Shown piece by piece: positions 15,283-23,761 of a stretch of 25,196 nt of DNA. The translations under genes and the position numbers were made by a program. Every line of letters begins with the position of its first letter. The stretch's first letter is position 1. This stretch comes from Bacillota bacterium (lineage in GTDB: Bacteria > Bacillota > Clostridia > Christensenellales > SZUA-584), in contig JAEZKQ010000012.1 of the NCBI GenBank assembly GCA_023436115.1, forward strand, positions 1 through 25,196. The letters are read 5' to 3'. The notes beneath the pieces are model-generated. The model made no database searches, was not told the DNA's origin, and was given only the letters and a program-made list of their open reading frames with translations.

Positions 15283-16199
15283 ACGCAAAAGAAATAATCG
15301 AAAAAGCCAGAATGAATGAAACAGTAATACCGGCTTTCAATATCCCGTATCTTCCTATGATTCAACCTGTCATTCAAGCAGTAAAAGAAGAAAATATTAT
15401 TGCTATGATACAAATCGCTATGATTGATTGGGAAAAATTTGGAGCTCACAGCATTAAAATGATGGCCCATGAATATCAAAAATATGCAGACCAAACATAT
15501 ACATTGCTTCATTTAGACCATATTCCTGTTATTAATGAAGATATGCATGAAATCGACTATTATTCAGTTATAGAAGAGGCATTATATGAAGGCTTTCAAT
15601 CTGTTATGATAGACGGCTCCCGTCTTGATTTACAGAATAATATCGAAGCAACAAGAAAGGTAGCCGTGTTAGCGCATAGACATGGTGTTCCTTGTGAGGC
15701 TGAATTAGGTGCTGTCATGGGACATGAGAGTGGTCCTATACTGCCATATGAGGAGATATTTACTACCAAAAAAGGTTTCACTGATATCGATGAAACGTAT
15801 CAATTTGTAAAGAGAAGCGGCTGTGATTGGCTGTCCGTCGCAGTCGGTAACATTCATGGCGCTATCGCTGAGTCCACTCGGAATCAAAAAAAGCCACAGG
15901 CTCGATTGGATATTGACCACATCCGAAATTTATACTCTGCTGCCGGCATACCGTTAGTCCTACATGGCGGCTCAGGAATCGAAGCTAATTATATCCGCAA
16001 AGGAATCAAAGCCGGAATAGCGAAAATTAATATTGGAACAGAAATACGGCAGGCATACGAGCACTCTTTGAACAAAACGCCAAAAGATATCGATGCTGCC
16101 CAGGCTGCCGTTTTTGAAAGGGTAAGGGATATCGTCAATAATACACTAGGAATTCGAAACTCACGTGCAAAGCTTTGTGCGTTGACAACACAAAGATAG
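15276..16199 (+). CDS. Class II (zinc) ketose-phosphate aldolase
   Basis: This metal-dependent aldolase belongs to the fructose/tagatose-bisphosphate family and cleaves a ketose (bis)phosphate to dihydroxyacetone phosphate and an aldehyde. The 307-aa chain shows AFNIPYLPMIQPVIQA, TLLHLDHIP with the catalytic Asp81 and zinc ligand His82, FQSVMIDGSRLDLQNNIEAT, CEAELGAVMGHESG with Glu141/Glu143, SVAVGNIHGAIAES with His194, LVLHGGSGIEANYI with His230, and IAKINIGTEIRQAY. The usual length is about 280-290, so the C-terminal tail is about 20 residues longer. The ATG overlaps the kinase stop by 7 bases; AAGGGGG lies upstream with long spacing, so reinitiation is likely. The dead IS256-type element starts about 20 bp after the stop, and no terminator for this operon is visible between them. 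Confidence 0.88.
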   Translation: MLNAKEIIEKARMNETVIPAFNIPYLPMIQPVIQAVKEENIIAMIQIAMIDWEKFGAHSIKMMAHEYQKYADQTYTLLHLDHIPVINEDMHEIDYYSVIEEALYEGFQSVMIDGSRLDLQNNIEATRKVAVLAHRHGVPCEAELGAVMGHESGPILPYEEIFTTKKGFTDIDETYQFVKRSGCDWLSVAVGNIHGAIAESTRNQKKPQARLDIDHIRNLYSAAGIPLVLHGGSGIEANYIRKGIKAGIAKINIGTEIRQAYEHSLNKTPKDIDAAQAAVFERVRDIVNNTLGIRNSRAKLCALTTQR

Positions 16200-16220
16200 T
16201 GAACGCATTTGCATCGGTAG

Positions 16221-17530
16221 GGGGCTGTAAATAGTTTAGTGTTTTCATGAACCCACAAAGATCATACGAGTAACGATTTGACCTTGTCCGGAAAGAAAGC
16301 CAAGGCTGAAGCAGAATCTGTCTCCAGTTGTGAACCCGGTCTGTCCATCGTCTTAATATATCCATAGTTTCGAGATAGAGCATTTTCTGCAACGATTCAT
16401 CGTTTGGGAAAATGCTTTTCCTTTGGCCACTTAACGAAGCTGCGGATGGTAGCTCTAGATCATGTTGGTTGTATAGATGATTATGCACATAGCAGGCGGG
16501 TATTTGAAGAGTGTCGAGAGCTCCGCCCATTTGTCCACCTTGAATTCACGATTAGCGGATATTTGTTGCCCCAGGTGGCTTCAAAGCCGCTCAGAGCCAT
16601 CAGGCCAACGGCCCTGATGGCAGCCCGTGAAAACATTCTTGACGTCCTTATAAGATATGTATTTGATCGAATTCCGTATCTGGTGCACCGCACATCTTTC
16701 TAGCTTTTAGCCTGCGGATAGCAGGCTAAAATTGCCTCGCTGAACCTCCTTAGATTATCCATGCTACAAATAATAATATCCTGAGCGCCTCGGTTTTTCA
16801 GTTCATTGAGCACGACCAACCAAAACTTTGAGGTTTCGCGTTCGCGATCCACATGCCCAAAACATGCTTACGTCCTTTCATGTCAATGCCAATGACCATT
16901 TAGGCGGCCTTGCTCACAATTGCGCCTTCCTAGTGCACTTTGTAATGGCTCATATCCAGAAATACGACAGCATAGATGCTTTCCAGCGGGTGGTTCTGTC
17001 AGGGCCCCAGCAAAGCGAGAGTACTCCTTAATCATGAGGAATGAGATTGTTCGTCGCGTTGGAGATAAGCGCTGGAGACATGTCCACGCCGTACATACGG
17101 GTCAGATGGTCCTGAAGTCATACCCTTGCTGTACACGATTATGATTTACTCTTCAATGCCTGTGAGGTTCTTCTGATGCTTTTCACAATGAGAGGCTCGT
17201 GCTCGCCCTCTCTGTTCCACGGTACGGCTATTTCAGTTTCTCCGAATTCGCTTATGACCGTCTTTTTGCTTTGGCCGTTGCGACGATTCTCGGTTTTCTT
17301 TTCTAATTACTGATTTTTGCCATACTCCAGATGGGATCAATGCTGCTTCCATCATCTCCTGAAGGGTTTCCCCAAACAGATCTTTATTCATCAATGAAAT
17401 GACTTCTGTGGCTTCATGTTCCGATCTTTGATCAGATCTTTAATCTTCTTATTAGCCATCATTCCCAGTCTTTTTCAATTTAAATCTATTAGGGAAGGCA
17501 TGGCAAAAACAGAAACTATATTATACTACC
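16221..17530 (-). mobile_element. Inactive IS256-family (Mutator-type) insertion sequence
   Basis: The left end carries a terminal repeat, GGGGCTGTAAATAGTTTAG (about 16221-16239), of the type that ends clostridial IS256-family elements. The right end, read inward on the minus strand from about 17530, has a diverged partner containing TATAGTTTCTGTTTTTGCC. The enclosed transposase is decayed. The length of about 1.31 kb is normal for the family. Possible target duplications ATCGGTAG (16213-16220) and AACGGCAG (17531-17538) match at 6 of 8 bases; treat them as tentative. Confidence 0.7.
16262..17459 (-). pseudogene. IS256-family transposase, frameshifted and interrupted
   Basis: Joining minus-strand frames gives a nearly complete Mutator-type transposase (about 400 codons). 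It begins MANKKIKDLIKDRN and SLMNKDLFGETLQEMMEA, then FGETEIA, NREGEHEPLIVK, LTRMYGVDMSPALISN, a damaged VIGIDMKGRK block, LNELKNRGAQDIIICSMDNL, a damaged CVVHQIRNSIKYISYKDVKN region, WGNKYPLIV, KSIFPNDESLQKMLYLETMD and finally ALAFFPDKVKSLLV with a TGA at 16262-16264. Numerous frameshifts and in-frame stops break it, and short open pieces in this region are fragments of it. The catalytic Asp-Asp-Glu set cannot all be read in one frame. The call is secure for family; the element cannot move on its own. Confidence 0.8.
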
Positions 17531-17726
17531 AACGGCAGCTCCGGTTCTTCCGGTTACGCCCCCGATTTGCTGCATTTATTAGGTATAAGAAGAATAAAAC
17601 GCTTTTTTGTGAAGGGTACCAACAACGTAGTTCCTCACTAGTTAGTTAATAGATATCTTTGTACAAAATGGAGCCGCAGATAGCTGCGAGTATGCCAGAA
17701 GCCCACTTAGATATTTTGTTCAATCA
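17531..17726. other. Unassigned spacer between two IS remnants
   Basis: About 195 bp lie between the IS256-type right end and the IS200/IS605-type right-end hairpin. A short plus-strand open frame crosses from the IS end to 17649 but has no ribosome binding site and no recognisable product. I see nothing convincing here; it may be further transposon debris. Confidence 0.3.
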
Positions 17727-18429
17727 ATACCACCGGCTTAGTCGGTAGTATGCACCAGCCCTAAAAAGGCATTTAACCGACAGCGCTTGCCAGCGCATTG
17801 AATAATCTGCCAGCCGTATATTTTTCTCAGACCGCCGCTAAAGCGGCCTTTTACTTGCCTTTGTTCGCCGGCTTACCCGTAAACGGGTCTATGTACTCCT
17901 TCATGCTTATCTGGTCTGCGGTGGCATCTTCTTGTAATTGCCTCCGGATATACTCTTGTATCCTTTTCGCATTCTTCCCCACCGTATCTACGTAGTTGCC
18001 CCTACACCAGAAGTGCCTGCTGCCATACTGGTATTTCAGATTCGCATGTTGGTCAAATATTATCAGGGAGCTTTTGCCCTTCAGATACCCAATTATCTCG
18101 GATACGCTGTATTTAGGCGTATTCTCACCAGCATGTGTATGTGGTCTGGCCAAAGTTCTGCTTTGAATATCTCTATCCCCTTCCTATCACACAGCCCCCT
18201 TATTATTTTCCCGAATTATTTCTCAGCTCACCATATATTCCTTGCCTTCTGTACTTTGTGCAAACACGAGGTGATACTTACATTCCCACATCGTATGTGC
18301 TAAACTATTTTTGTCCATTTGGACTACCTCCTCCCTTGTTGATGATGTGGTCGGCAAACCTTCATCATCTTAATATCGGAGGTCTTTTCTTAAAGCTAAA
18401 GCTCGTTCCCTCCCCCGGCAGGGCCGGGG
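17727..18429 (-). mobile_element. Inactive IS200/IS605-type element
   Basis: A decayed Y1 transposase gene (17851-18318) is flanked by subterminal hairpins of the kind this family uses in place of inverted repeats. One is around 17727-17751 (ATAC...GTAT with ACCG/CGGT inside). The other is at 18413-18429, CCCCGGC pairing with GCCGGGG over a 3-nt loop. A further GCCGCT/AGCGGC hairpin lies just after the transposase stop. Exact ends are uncertain by tens of bases because the family makes no target duplication. No TnpB gene is present. Confidence 0.6.
17851..18318 (-). pseudogene. tnpA: IS200/IS605-family Y1 transposase (TnpA), disrupted
   Basis: A GAGG-type ribosome binding site precedes ATG 18318, and the frame begins MDKNSLAHTMWECKYHLVFA, the standard TnpA N-terminus. 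After EGKEYMVS come an in-frame TGA and then two more stops. The HxH metal-binding region (normally CPDHIHML) is frameshifted: the bases for it are present but read as RPHTHAGE in the frame that continues. The rest is intact: KYSVSEIIGYLKGKSSLIIF, HANLKYQYGSRHFWCRGNYV and VDTVGKNAKRIQEYI, where Tyr of the last segment is the expected catalytic nucleophile. The three stops and the frame change make it inactive. Confidence 0.8.
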
Positions 18430-18480
18430 TTTATTTGTTTTTGTCCGCTCTCGCTACCAAAACCACATTAAAGTGTACAA

Positions 18481-18513
18481 AAAAATCACTGTCTTTCCGA
18501 AACAGTGATTTTT
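18481..18513 (-). terminator. Strong rho-independent terminator of the ABC-cupin operon
   Basis: AAAAATCACTGT (18481-18492) and ACAGTGATTTTT (18502-18513) are perfectly complementary over 12 bp with a 9-nt loop, about 12 bp beyond the cupin stop. On the minus strand the stem runs into a T-rich tract. It could also stop plus-strand transcription arriving from the IS remnants. Confidence 0.85.
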
Positions 18514-18524
18514 CAATGCCCTCC

Positions 18525-19709
18525 TTATTCAGGCATGCCACAATTTTTTGCGAAATGTTTCAATATGACCATGGGCTCACAAGGAGATGAATTGACAATT
18601 TTAACTCCATGCAAAGCGGCATATTCACTGACAAAAAATTCATCTGCTGTATCTTGTCCAATACGTATCATTTGTGCCGCTTCAGCAGCATATTTGCCAA
18701 AACTACCATGCCCTTGTATGATAACGCATCCATATGCCGCTTGATCCTTAATCGTTACAGTCTGACCCGGATATACCGTTAATTCTTTTGCACCAAATAA
18801 ACCCGTTCCATATGTCACCCATTTTTCAATATAAGTACCGTCCTCCGAGGCAATAATGGGTGGGCGGAAATACTTTTTCCGATATTCAGGATCAAGGTTG
18901 ATCTCCCAATCCATAATACTAAAAATATACTCCAAGTCTCTTTCTTTTTCTTTGGGAACATAACTAGCTAAAAAGCTATAATCATATCTTTGGAGGTTAC
19001 TGTCAACATTCTGCCATATTTGGCTAACATCGCTGCACCACTGCGGTTCATAGGTGCAGAGTGAACCGGTTGAATGAAGCACGCCAGCCGGCGTATACCA
19101 TCCAGTCCCGAGCTTTAAATGATATCCTCTGGAAAGCTCTAAAATATGATTGTCATTTATCTCATACTTCTTTAGGCTCTCCATTATCTGGTCCTTTGTG
19201 GTTGTGGGATCAAACCCGAAAAAGGAAGTTGGACTTTTTCCATAGTGATTATTCATTTGTGGCGGAAAATAATATGCCTCAGGTTTGGGCTGAGCCCCCA
19301 CTATTTCTGCAGCTTCTTTCATATGATGAACATGAAGGAAGGATGGATAATAATAATCATAGAACTTTGAGAATATAGGAAACCGTCCATATTCTTTTTG
19401 CAGATAGTCTCCAATCAACTCACGGCCCAGTTCATCCACCGCATCCCGAAGCGATGCCTTTTCTCCCATAAAATTAATAAAACTTAATCCTTCGTCCTCC
19501 GAACCATTTGCGCTTAACTGTACATTCGTGGTAGAAGAAAGCCAGCGCTCTTCAATAAATCCCCTTTCAATTCCCAAACCTAAATAATCATCCGGATGCA
19601 GCCTTAATCTTTTTCCAGGCTTATTAAAGGTTCGTGGAATCCAGTTTGGGAGCAATTTTAAAATTCCATTCCCTTCATTGATTGCGTTCTCGATCACTCT
19701 ATTCTTCAT
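18525..19709 (-). CDS. Cupin protein resembling class I mannose-6-phosphate isomerase
   Basis: This is a 394-aa double-cupin-like cytoplasmic protein. The first part contains KRLRLHPDDYLGLGIERGFI and a DAVDELGRELIGD segment, followed by the putative metal site FLHVHHMKEAAEIVG (His126, His128, His129), PKPEAYYFPPQMNNH (Glu144) and WYTPAGVLHSTGSL (His212). These are spaced like the His/Glu/His ligands of ManA-type phosphomannose isomerases. The C-terminal part has EKWVTYGTGLFGAKELTVYP and VTIKDQAAYGCVIIQGHGSFG, a second cupin barrel. AAGGGG lies 8 nt before the ATG. It is the last gene after the ABC importer, so it probably acts on the imported sugar or its phosphate as an isomerase. Specificity is unknown, and enzymatic activity for this branch is an inference from the metal-ligand pattern. 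Confidence 0.72.
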   Translation of the reverse strand: MKNRVIENAINEGNGILKLLPNWIPRTFNKPGKRLRLHPDDYLGLGIERGFIEERWLSSTTNVQLSANGSEDEGLSFINFMGEKASLRDAVDELGRELIGDYLQKEYGRFPIFSKFYDYYYPSFLHVHHMKEAAEIVGAQPKPEAYYFPPQMNNHYGKSPTSFFGFDPTTTKDQIMESLKKYEINDNHILELSRGYHLKLGTGWYTPAGVLHSTGSLCTYEPQWCSDVSQIWQNVDSNLQRYDYSFLASYVPKEKERDLEYIFSIMDWEINLDPEYRKKYFRPPIIASEDGTYIEKWVTYGTGLFGAKELTVYPGQTVTIKDQAAYGCVIIQGHGSFGKYAAEAAQMIRIGQDTADEFFVSEYAALHGVKIVNSSPCEPMVILKHFAKNCGMPE

Positions 19710-19737
19710 AATCCTAGCCCCTTTTATATGATTCAGC

Positions 19738-19782
19738 TACAAAGGCATTCGCTGGTAATCACTACTCGCGAATGCCTTTGTA
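19738..19782. other. Perfect 15-bp intercistronic hairpin
   Basis: TACAAAGGCATTCGC (19738-19752) and GCGAATGCCTTTGTA (19768-19782) are exact inverted repeats over a 15-nt loop, in the 99-bp gap between the binding-protein gene and the cupin gene. No T-run follows on the minus strand. Such hairpins commonly protect the 3' end of an abundant binding-protein message and reduce expression of the next gene. Confidence 0.65.
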
Positions 19783-19808
19783 CTATTATGCCAAATTATT
19801 TTAGCCCG

Positions 19809-20852
19809 TTATTCTTTCAGCATACCCGAAGCTCTGTGAGTTTTTAGCATTTCGGCAACATTTGTGCTGTCAATCAACGGTGTCTCGGTATAAAGTTCTT
19901 GTATGGACGTGTTGCCCTCGACCAGATAATCATAGCAAATCTTCAAAGCGCCTTCGGCGATCGCATAACCATCTTGCAACACCGTGGCATGATATTCACC
20001 CGTTTCAATCGCTAGGCACGCATCTGGTAATGCGTCAGTGCCATATAACTGGCATCCTTCCAGTCTGTTTGCACCTTTCAGCGCTTCCATTGCGCCCAGT
20101 GTCATTGAGTCGTAGCATGATACCACACCGTCAATTTCCGGAAAAGCCTGAAGCCAGTCTTCCATCAGAGCCATCGCCTTATCTTTATCCCAATCGGCAT
20201 TCGACCTTGCCAGACATTCGATATCCGGTCTTGCGGCAAACAGATAATCATCCCAAGCTTTTTCACGCGCAACACTGTGCTGATTGCCTGCCACACCCAA
20301 AATCAAAACAACCTTGGCGTTTTCCGGAAGATCTTCCGCGGCTTTTTTCGCTACGACCGCCCCCTGTTCATACGGATCGATATCGACAAAACTGCACAAA
20401 TTATCAACACTTGTGTAATGACCGTTAGTCACGACCACATGAATGCCTGCATCTATGACCTCTTGGATGATCCCAACTTCAACTTCATCAAAGAACTGCA
20501 GGATCAACATGTCGGGTTTTTTGACTATTGCGTCTTCCATCAGCTTCATGCGCGTTTCTACGCTTAACTGACCGTCAAAAGTTGTTAAATTGAAGGAAGG
20601 GTAATCAGATTCAATCATTTGCTCCATTGTCGTTGTCATCCAATTGCAAAAAGGATCGCTCAGCTGTTTTGCAATATAGTAGATTTCAAACGTTTCACCT
20701 TCACTATCATCTGGCTCTTTGGCAACATCGGTAGTGGGTTCTTCAACAGCTGTTGTGGGTTCTTCAACAGCAGGTGCATTGTTACTGCTGCAACCAGCAG
20801 CCGATGCAATCAACATAACGATTCCTAGTAACAACATCAATACTTTCTTCAC
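19809..20852 (-). CDS. Sugar ABC transporter substrate-binding lipoprotein (ribose-binding type)
   Basis: This is an extracytoplasmic binding protein of the periplasmic-binding-protein/LacI fold. The start is taken as GTG 20852 (product KKVLMLLLGIVMLIASAAGC...), because GGAGG lies 8 nt upstream; an ATG at 20867 sits on that ribosome binding site itself. The signal sequence ends in a lipobox SAAGC, so the protein should be lipid-anchored to the membrane. Next comes an acidic linker with the tandem repeat AVEEPTT, encoded by two 21-bp copies at 20731-20772. The mature domain begins near FEIYYIAKQLSDPFCNWM, then MLILQFFDEVEVGIIQEVID, VVVTNGHY, VDIDPYEQGAVVAKKAAEDL and VLILGVAGNQHSVAREKAWDDYL, then DGVVSCYDSMTLGAMEAL, YGTDALPDACLAIETGEY and TVLQDGYAIAEGAL. 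It lies 52 bp downstream of the permease gene. Ligand unknown. Confidence 0.88.
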   Translation of the reverse strand: MKKVLMLLLGIVMLIASAAGCSSNNAPAVEEPTTAVEEPTTDVAKEPDDSEGETFEIYYIAKQLSDPFCNWMTTTMEQMIESDYPSFNLTTFDGQLSVETRMKLMEDAIVKKPDMLILQFFDEVEVGIIQEVIDAGIHVVVTNGHYTSVDNLCSFVDIDPYEQGAVVAKKAAEDLPENAKVVLILGVAGNQHSVAREKAWDDYLFAARPDIECLARSNADWDKDKAMALMEDWLQAFPEIDGVVSCYDSMTLGAMEALKGANRLEGCQLYGTDALPDACLAIETGEYHATVLQDGYAIAEGALKICYDYLVEGNTSIQELYTETPLIDSTNVAEMLKTHRASGMLKE

Positions 20853-20904
20853 TTTTGTTTCCTCCATTAATATATTTTTGTGCTATCACAAAACCAAACT
20901 GTTT

Positions 20905-21900
20905 TTACATATCATGAGCCTTTTTTCGGGTGCGCTCCCGATGCTCTTTTTGAACGATATCTGCAGCGACCGCTATGATAATAATGACACCTTTTATTAC
21001 TTCCTGCAGATAAGCCTGAACCGTGAGCAAATTAAGAATGTTACTTAATATACCCATAATCAACGCGCCCGCGATTGTGCCGGCTACCTTGCCAACCCCA
21101 CCCGCAATACTTGTCCCGCCTATAACCGCTGCGGTAATGGCCTCAAATTCGTAACCAACTCCCGCCAAAGGAAGGCCTCCGTTCAAACGGGCCATCAGCA
21201 TAATACCCGCAAATCCAGTGAAAATACCATTTATAACATTTGCACCTATTTTAACTAGATTAATATTCACACCCGCTGCTATTGCCGCATCCTGATTGCC
21301 GCCAATGGCATAGATATATCGTCCAAATCTTGTTCGGTTTAACAATACCCAAGTTATTAATGCAACGCCCATCATCGCCCAGACCGGGATAGGTATAGAG
21401 AGGAAATATCCTTTTCCAATCTGGGAAAGATCCCCGATTTGATAAATTGGCACCGCGTCTGTCATTAATTTAACCGCTCCTCTGGCGATGGTCTGCATGG
21501 CCATTGTCGCTATGAATGAAGGAACTTTTAACTTTGTAATCACCAAACCATCGATTAATCCGCAGAGTAAACCAACTAATACGCTTACAATAATAGCCAA
21601 GAATATTGATTGGGTTTCGACAAACACCATGACGCCCAGTACACCGGCTAATGCCAGCACCGATCCGGCCGATAAATCAATCATCCCAGCTATGATTAAA
21701 ATCATTGCGCCAAAGGCAATCATTGTGGATATGCTGATCTGTCTGACAATATTAGTAATATTCTGTGAATCGGTAAAACTATCCGTCAAAATAATACTAA
21801 TCAACACAAGACCAGCCAAAACTAAATATATACTGTAGGACTCCATAAGGCTGCTTAAAAGCTTTCTGATCTTGGTTTTTTCGCTCATTCCCTGTTTCAA
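20905..21900 (-). CDS. Sugar ABC transporter permease (RbsC type)
   Basis: This is an integral membrane subunit of a ribose/autoinducer-2-type importer, 331 aa, of family-typical length. About eight to ten hydrophobic segments are visible, for example SIYLVLAGLVLISIILTD, TMIAFGAMILIIAGMIDLSA and SILNLLTVQAYLQEVIKGVI. The conserved family motif GMIDLSAGSVLALAG is present near residue 70, as are VPSFIATMAMQTIARGAV, GRYIYAIGGNQDAAIAAG (cytoplasmic coupling region) and EAITAAVIGGTSIAGGVG. The start is TTG 21900, overlapping the ATPase stop as TTGA, with GGAGG 9 nt upstream. ATG 21888 is an alternative with poorer spacing. It is translationally coupled to the ATPase. Confidence 0.9.
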   Translation of the reverse strand: MKQGMSEKTKIRKLLSSLMESYSIYLVLAGLVLISIILTDSFTDSQNITNIVRQISISTMIAFGAMILIIAGMIDLSAGSVLALAGVLGVMVFVETQSIFLAIIVSVLVGLLCGLIDGLVITKLKVPSFIATMAMQTIARGAVKLMTDAVPIYQIGDLSQIGKGYFLSIPIPVWAMMGVALITWVLLNRTRFGRYIYAIGGNQDAAIAAGVNINLVKIGANVINGIFTGFAGIMLMARLNGGLPLAGVGYEFEAITAAVIGGTSIAGGVGKVAGTIAGALIMGILSNILNLLTVQAYLQEVIKGVIIIIAVAADIVQKEHRERTRKKAHDM

Positions 21901-23414
21901 TTTTCAGTTCCTCCGTTCAAAGTGATTAGAATTTTTTCTTGAGAAAAATCTTTTTTTTCTAGCTCTGACACTATTTCACCCTGTCGCATCAGATAAATCC
22001 GATTCGACATACCTATCAGTTCGGAAAGTTCAGAAGAAATGAGCACGATTGAGATTCCCTGCTTTGCCATATCTGAGATTAAATTGTAGATTTCCACTTT
22101 CGCGCCCACATCAATTCCGCGAGTTGGTTCATCTAATATTAGTAATTTGGGGTTTGCGAGAATCCATTTTGCTAAAACAACTTTTTGTTGGTTTCCCCCC
22201 GAAAGAGTTCTGATCTGCGCCTCTATTGTAGGTGCTTTAACATGCATTTGTTTAAATATTTTCCCCACGACTTCTCTTTCATTTTTCAAGTTGAGGATAA
22301 ATAGCTTCTGAAGCTTTCTCAATATGCCAATGGAGGCATTTTCCCGAATCGAGCGGCTTGGTATAATTCCAAACCGTTTGCGATCTTCCGACACCATCAT
22401 AATGCCTTTATTAATGGCATCCTTTACGGAGCGTATTTGTATTTTTTCCCCTTCCAAGTATATTTCTCCGGATGTAATGGGATCCAAACCAAACAATGCC
22501 CTGGCTACCTCCGTTCTACCCGAACCCATAAGGCCGCCCAAACCAACGATTTCACCCTTTCTGACATTGAAATCAACGTTCTTAAAAACGCCCTCGGATT
22601 TTAAGTTTCTGACTTCATAAATTTTTTCTTGTAATGTATAGTTGGTATTTGGAAAAACTTCTGTCATTTGACGTCCAATCATCAGGCGTACAATATCATC
22701 AATTTCATATTGACTAACCGGACCTGTTTCAACAACTGAACCGTCTCTAAGGATTGTAATATTATCAACGATTTGTTTAATTTCATCCAGCTTGTGCGAT
22801 ATATAGATAATGCTTATACCTCTTTTTTTAAGAGCACGTATCATATCAAATAAACGCAATACTTCTCTTTCGCTTAATGCGGATGTTGGTTCATCCATAA
22901 TAATGAGTTTTGCGTCGCTTGAAGCTACTTTAATAATTTCTATCATTTGAATATCGGATACCGAAAGATCCCACATTTTTGTTTTTGGATCTATATATAC
23001 ATTTGCCTGCTCCAATAGTTCTTTTGCTTTCTTATTCATTTCTTTTAGATCCATTATGGGTTTTATTTTCCCATAAAGTTCATTCCCTAAGAACATGTTT
23101 TCTGCAACAGTAAGATTTGGGGCATAGCTTAATTCTTGATGTACAACTCTTATACCTGCAGCTTTAGCTGCTGCAATGTTTTTAAAATTTGTTTTCTCAC
23201 CATCTAGTATGATGGATCCTGATTCAAATTCATATGCACCATTAATAATTTTTACCAAAGTGCTCTTTCCTGCTCCATTTTCACCGAGTAGCGCATGTAT
23301 ACTACCTTTTTTTATTTTTAAGCTAACATTAAACAATACCTGTACGACGCCAAAGCTTTTATTAATACAATTAAGTTCAAGTATATTATCCGTAAGTTTT
23401 TCATCTGCTTGCAA
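21897..23414 (-). CDS. Sugar ABC transporter ATP-binding protein (RbsA type, two ATPase domains)
   Basis: This 505-aa ATPase of the carbohydrate-uptake-2 family energises import. Domain 1 has LLGENGAGKSTLVKIINGAY (Walker A, Lys50), VVHQELSYAPNLTVAENMFL, LSVSDIQMIEIIKV (signature-like) and LIIMDEPTSALSEREVL (Walker B). Domain 2 begins near 255 with EIVGLGGLMGSGRTEVARAL, a degenerate Walker A as normal for RbsA-like proteins, then MVSEDRKRFGIIPSRSIREN, LSGGNQQKVVLAKWIL (signature) and LLILDEPTRGIDVGAKVEIY. The start is TTG 23414, preceded by AAGGGGG at about 8 nt. It is the first gene of the ABC-cupin operon, driven from the promoter at 23486-23514. Confidence 0.93.
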   Translation of the reverse strand: MQADEKLTDNILELNCINKSFGVVQVLFNVSLKIKKGSIHALLGENGAGKSTLVKIINGAYEFESGSIILDGEKTNFKNIAAAKAAGIRVVHQELSYAPNLTVAENMFLGNELYGKIKPIMDLKEMNKKAKELLEQANVYIDPKTKMWDLSVSDIQMIEIIKVASSDAKLIIMDEPTSALSEREVLRLFDMIRALKKRGISIIYISHKLDEIKQIVDNITILRDGSVVETGPVSQYEIDDIVRLMIGRQMTEVFPNTNYTLQEKIYEVRNLKSEGVFKNVDFNVRKGEIVGLGGLMGSGRTEVARALFGLDPITSGEIYLEGEKIQIRSVKDAINKGIMMVSEDRKRFGIIPSRSIRENASIGILRKLQKLFILNLKNEREVVGKIFKQMHVKAPTIEAQIRTLSGGNQQKVVLAKWILANPKLLILDEPTRGIDVGAKVEIYNLISDMAKQGISIVLISSELSELIGMSNRIYLMRQGEIVSELEKKDFSQEKILITLNGGTEN

Positions 23415-23485
23415 TTTGTAATCCCCCTTGTAAAGTATTTGAAGTTCTATGTTAATATTGTTAATTTTATCGTGATTTCAAACAT

Positions 23486-23514
23486 ATTATATCATTATAA
23501 TTTTGTTTTGTAAA
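23486..23514 (-). promoter_or_regulatory. Sigma-A promoter of the ABC importer operon
   Basis: On the minus strand, TTTACA (23509-23514), a 17-bp spacer and TATAAT (23486-23491) match the promoter of the catabolic operon at 11199 box for box. The spacer carries AAATTATAATG (23493-23503), 10 of 11 bases identical to that promoter's AAATTACAATG. The leader of about 65 nt includes TTAACA-ATA-TTAACA around 23450-23466, a possible operator. Confidence 0.78.
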
Positions 23515-23761
23515 TACTAATCGCATAAATTGTATGGATTTTTTATATAAATCGCAACGCTCTTTGTATGTAATTGAGGTTTTCAGGGCCCATATAGACA
23601 AACCTAAACAACCCCCCCGACACTATCGTGGGTTGTTATTTAAAAGTGCGATGTTAAGGATATGAAGGTTTCGAATGTATCATAGCTAAAGGCTGTTGTC
23701 CTAATAGGCAAAATTAGTGAAGCAAATGAGATGTAAAAATGTAAATAATCATTTGTACTGA
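23515..23761. other. Intergenic region upstream of the ABC operon promoter
   Basis: No gene is seen. It holds the 3' flank of the second DeoR-family gene, the hairpin at 23607-23637, and, just upstream of the -35 box, an AT-rich segment with two GCGATT repeats and an imperfect GATTT...AAATC repeat near 23530-23560 that could bind a regulator. Confidence 0.4.
23607..23637 (-). terminator. Hairpin downstream of the second DeoR-family gene
   Basis: AACAACCC (23607-23614) pairs with GGGTTGTT (23630-23637) around a 15-nt loop. It lies between the regulator stop and the ABC promoter. The following minus-strand sequence is only moderately T-rich, so this is a probable but imperfect terminator. Confidence 0.45.

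Noticed and set aside
16135..17649. Several short open frames on both strands between the aldolase and TnpA
   Set aside because: The minus-strand ones are fragments of the broken IS256-type transposase, the plus-strand ones are its antisense, and the one running past the IS end has no start signals.
17938..18744. Plus-strand frames opposite TnpA and the cupin gene
   Set aside because: They are shadows of the TnpA remnant and the cupin coding sequence, with no ribosome binding sites or domains.
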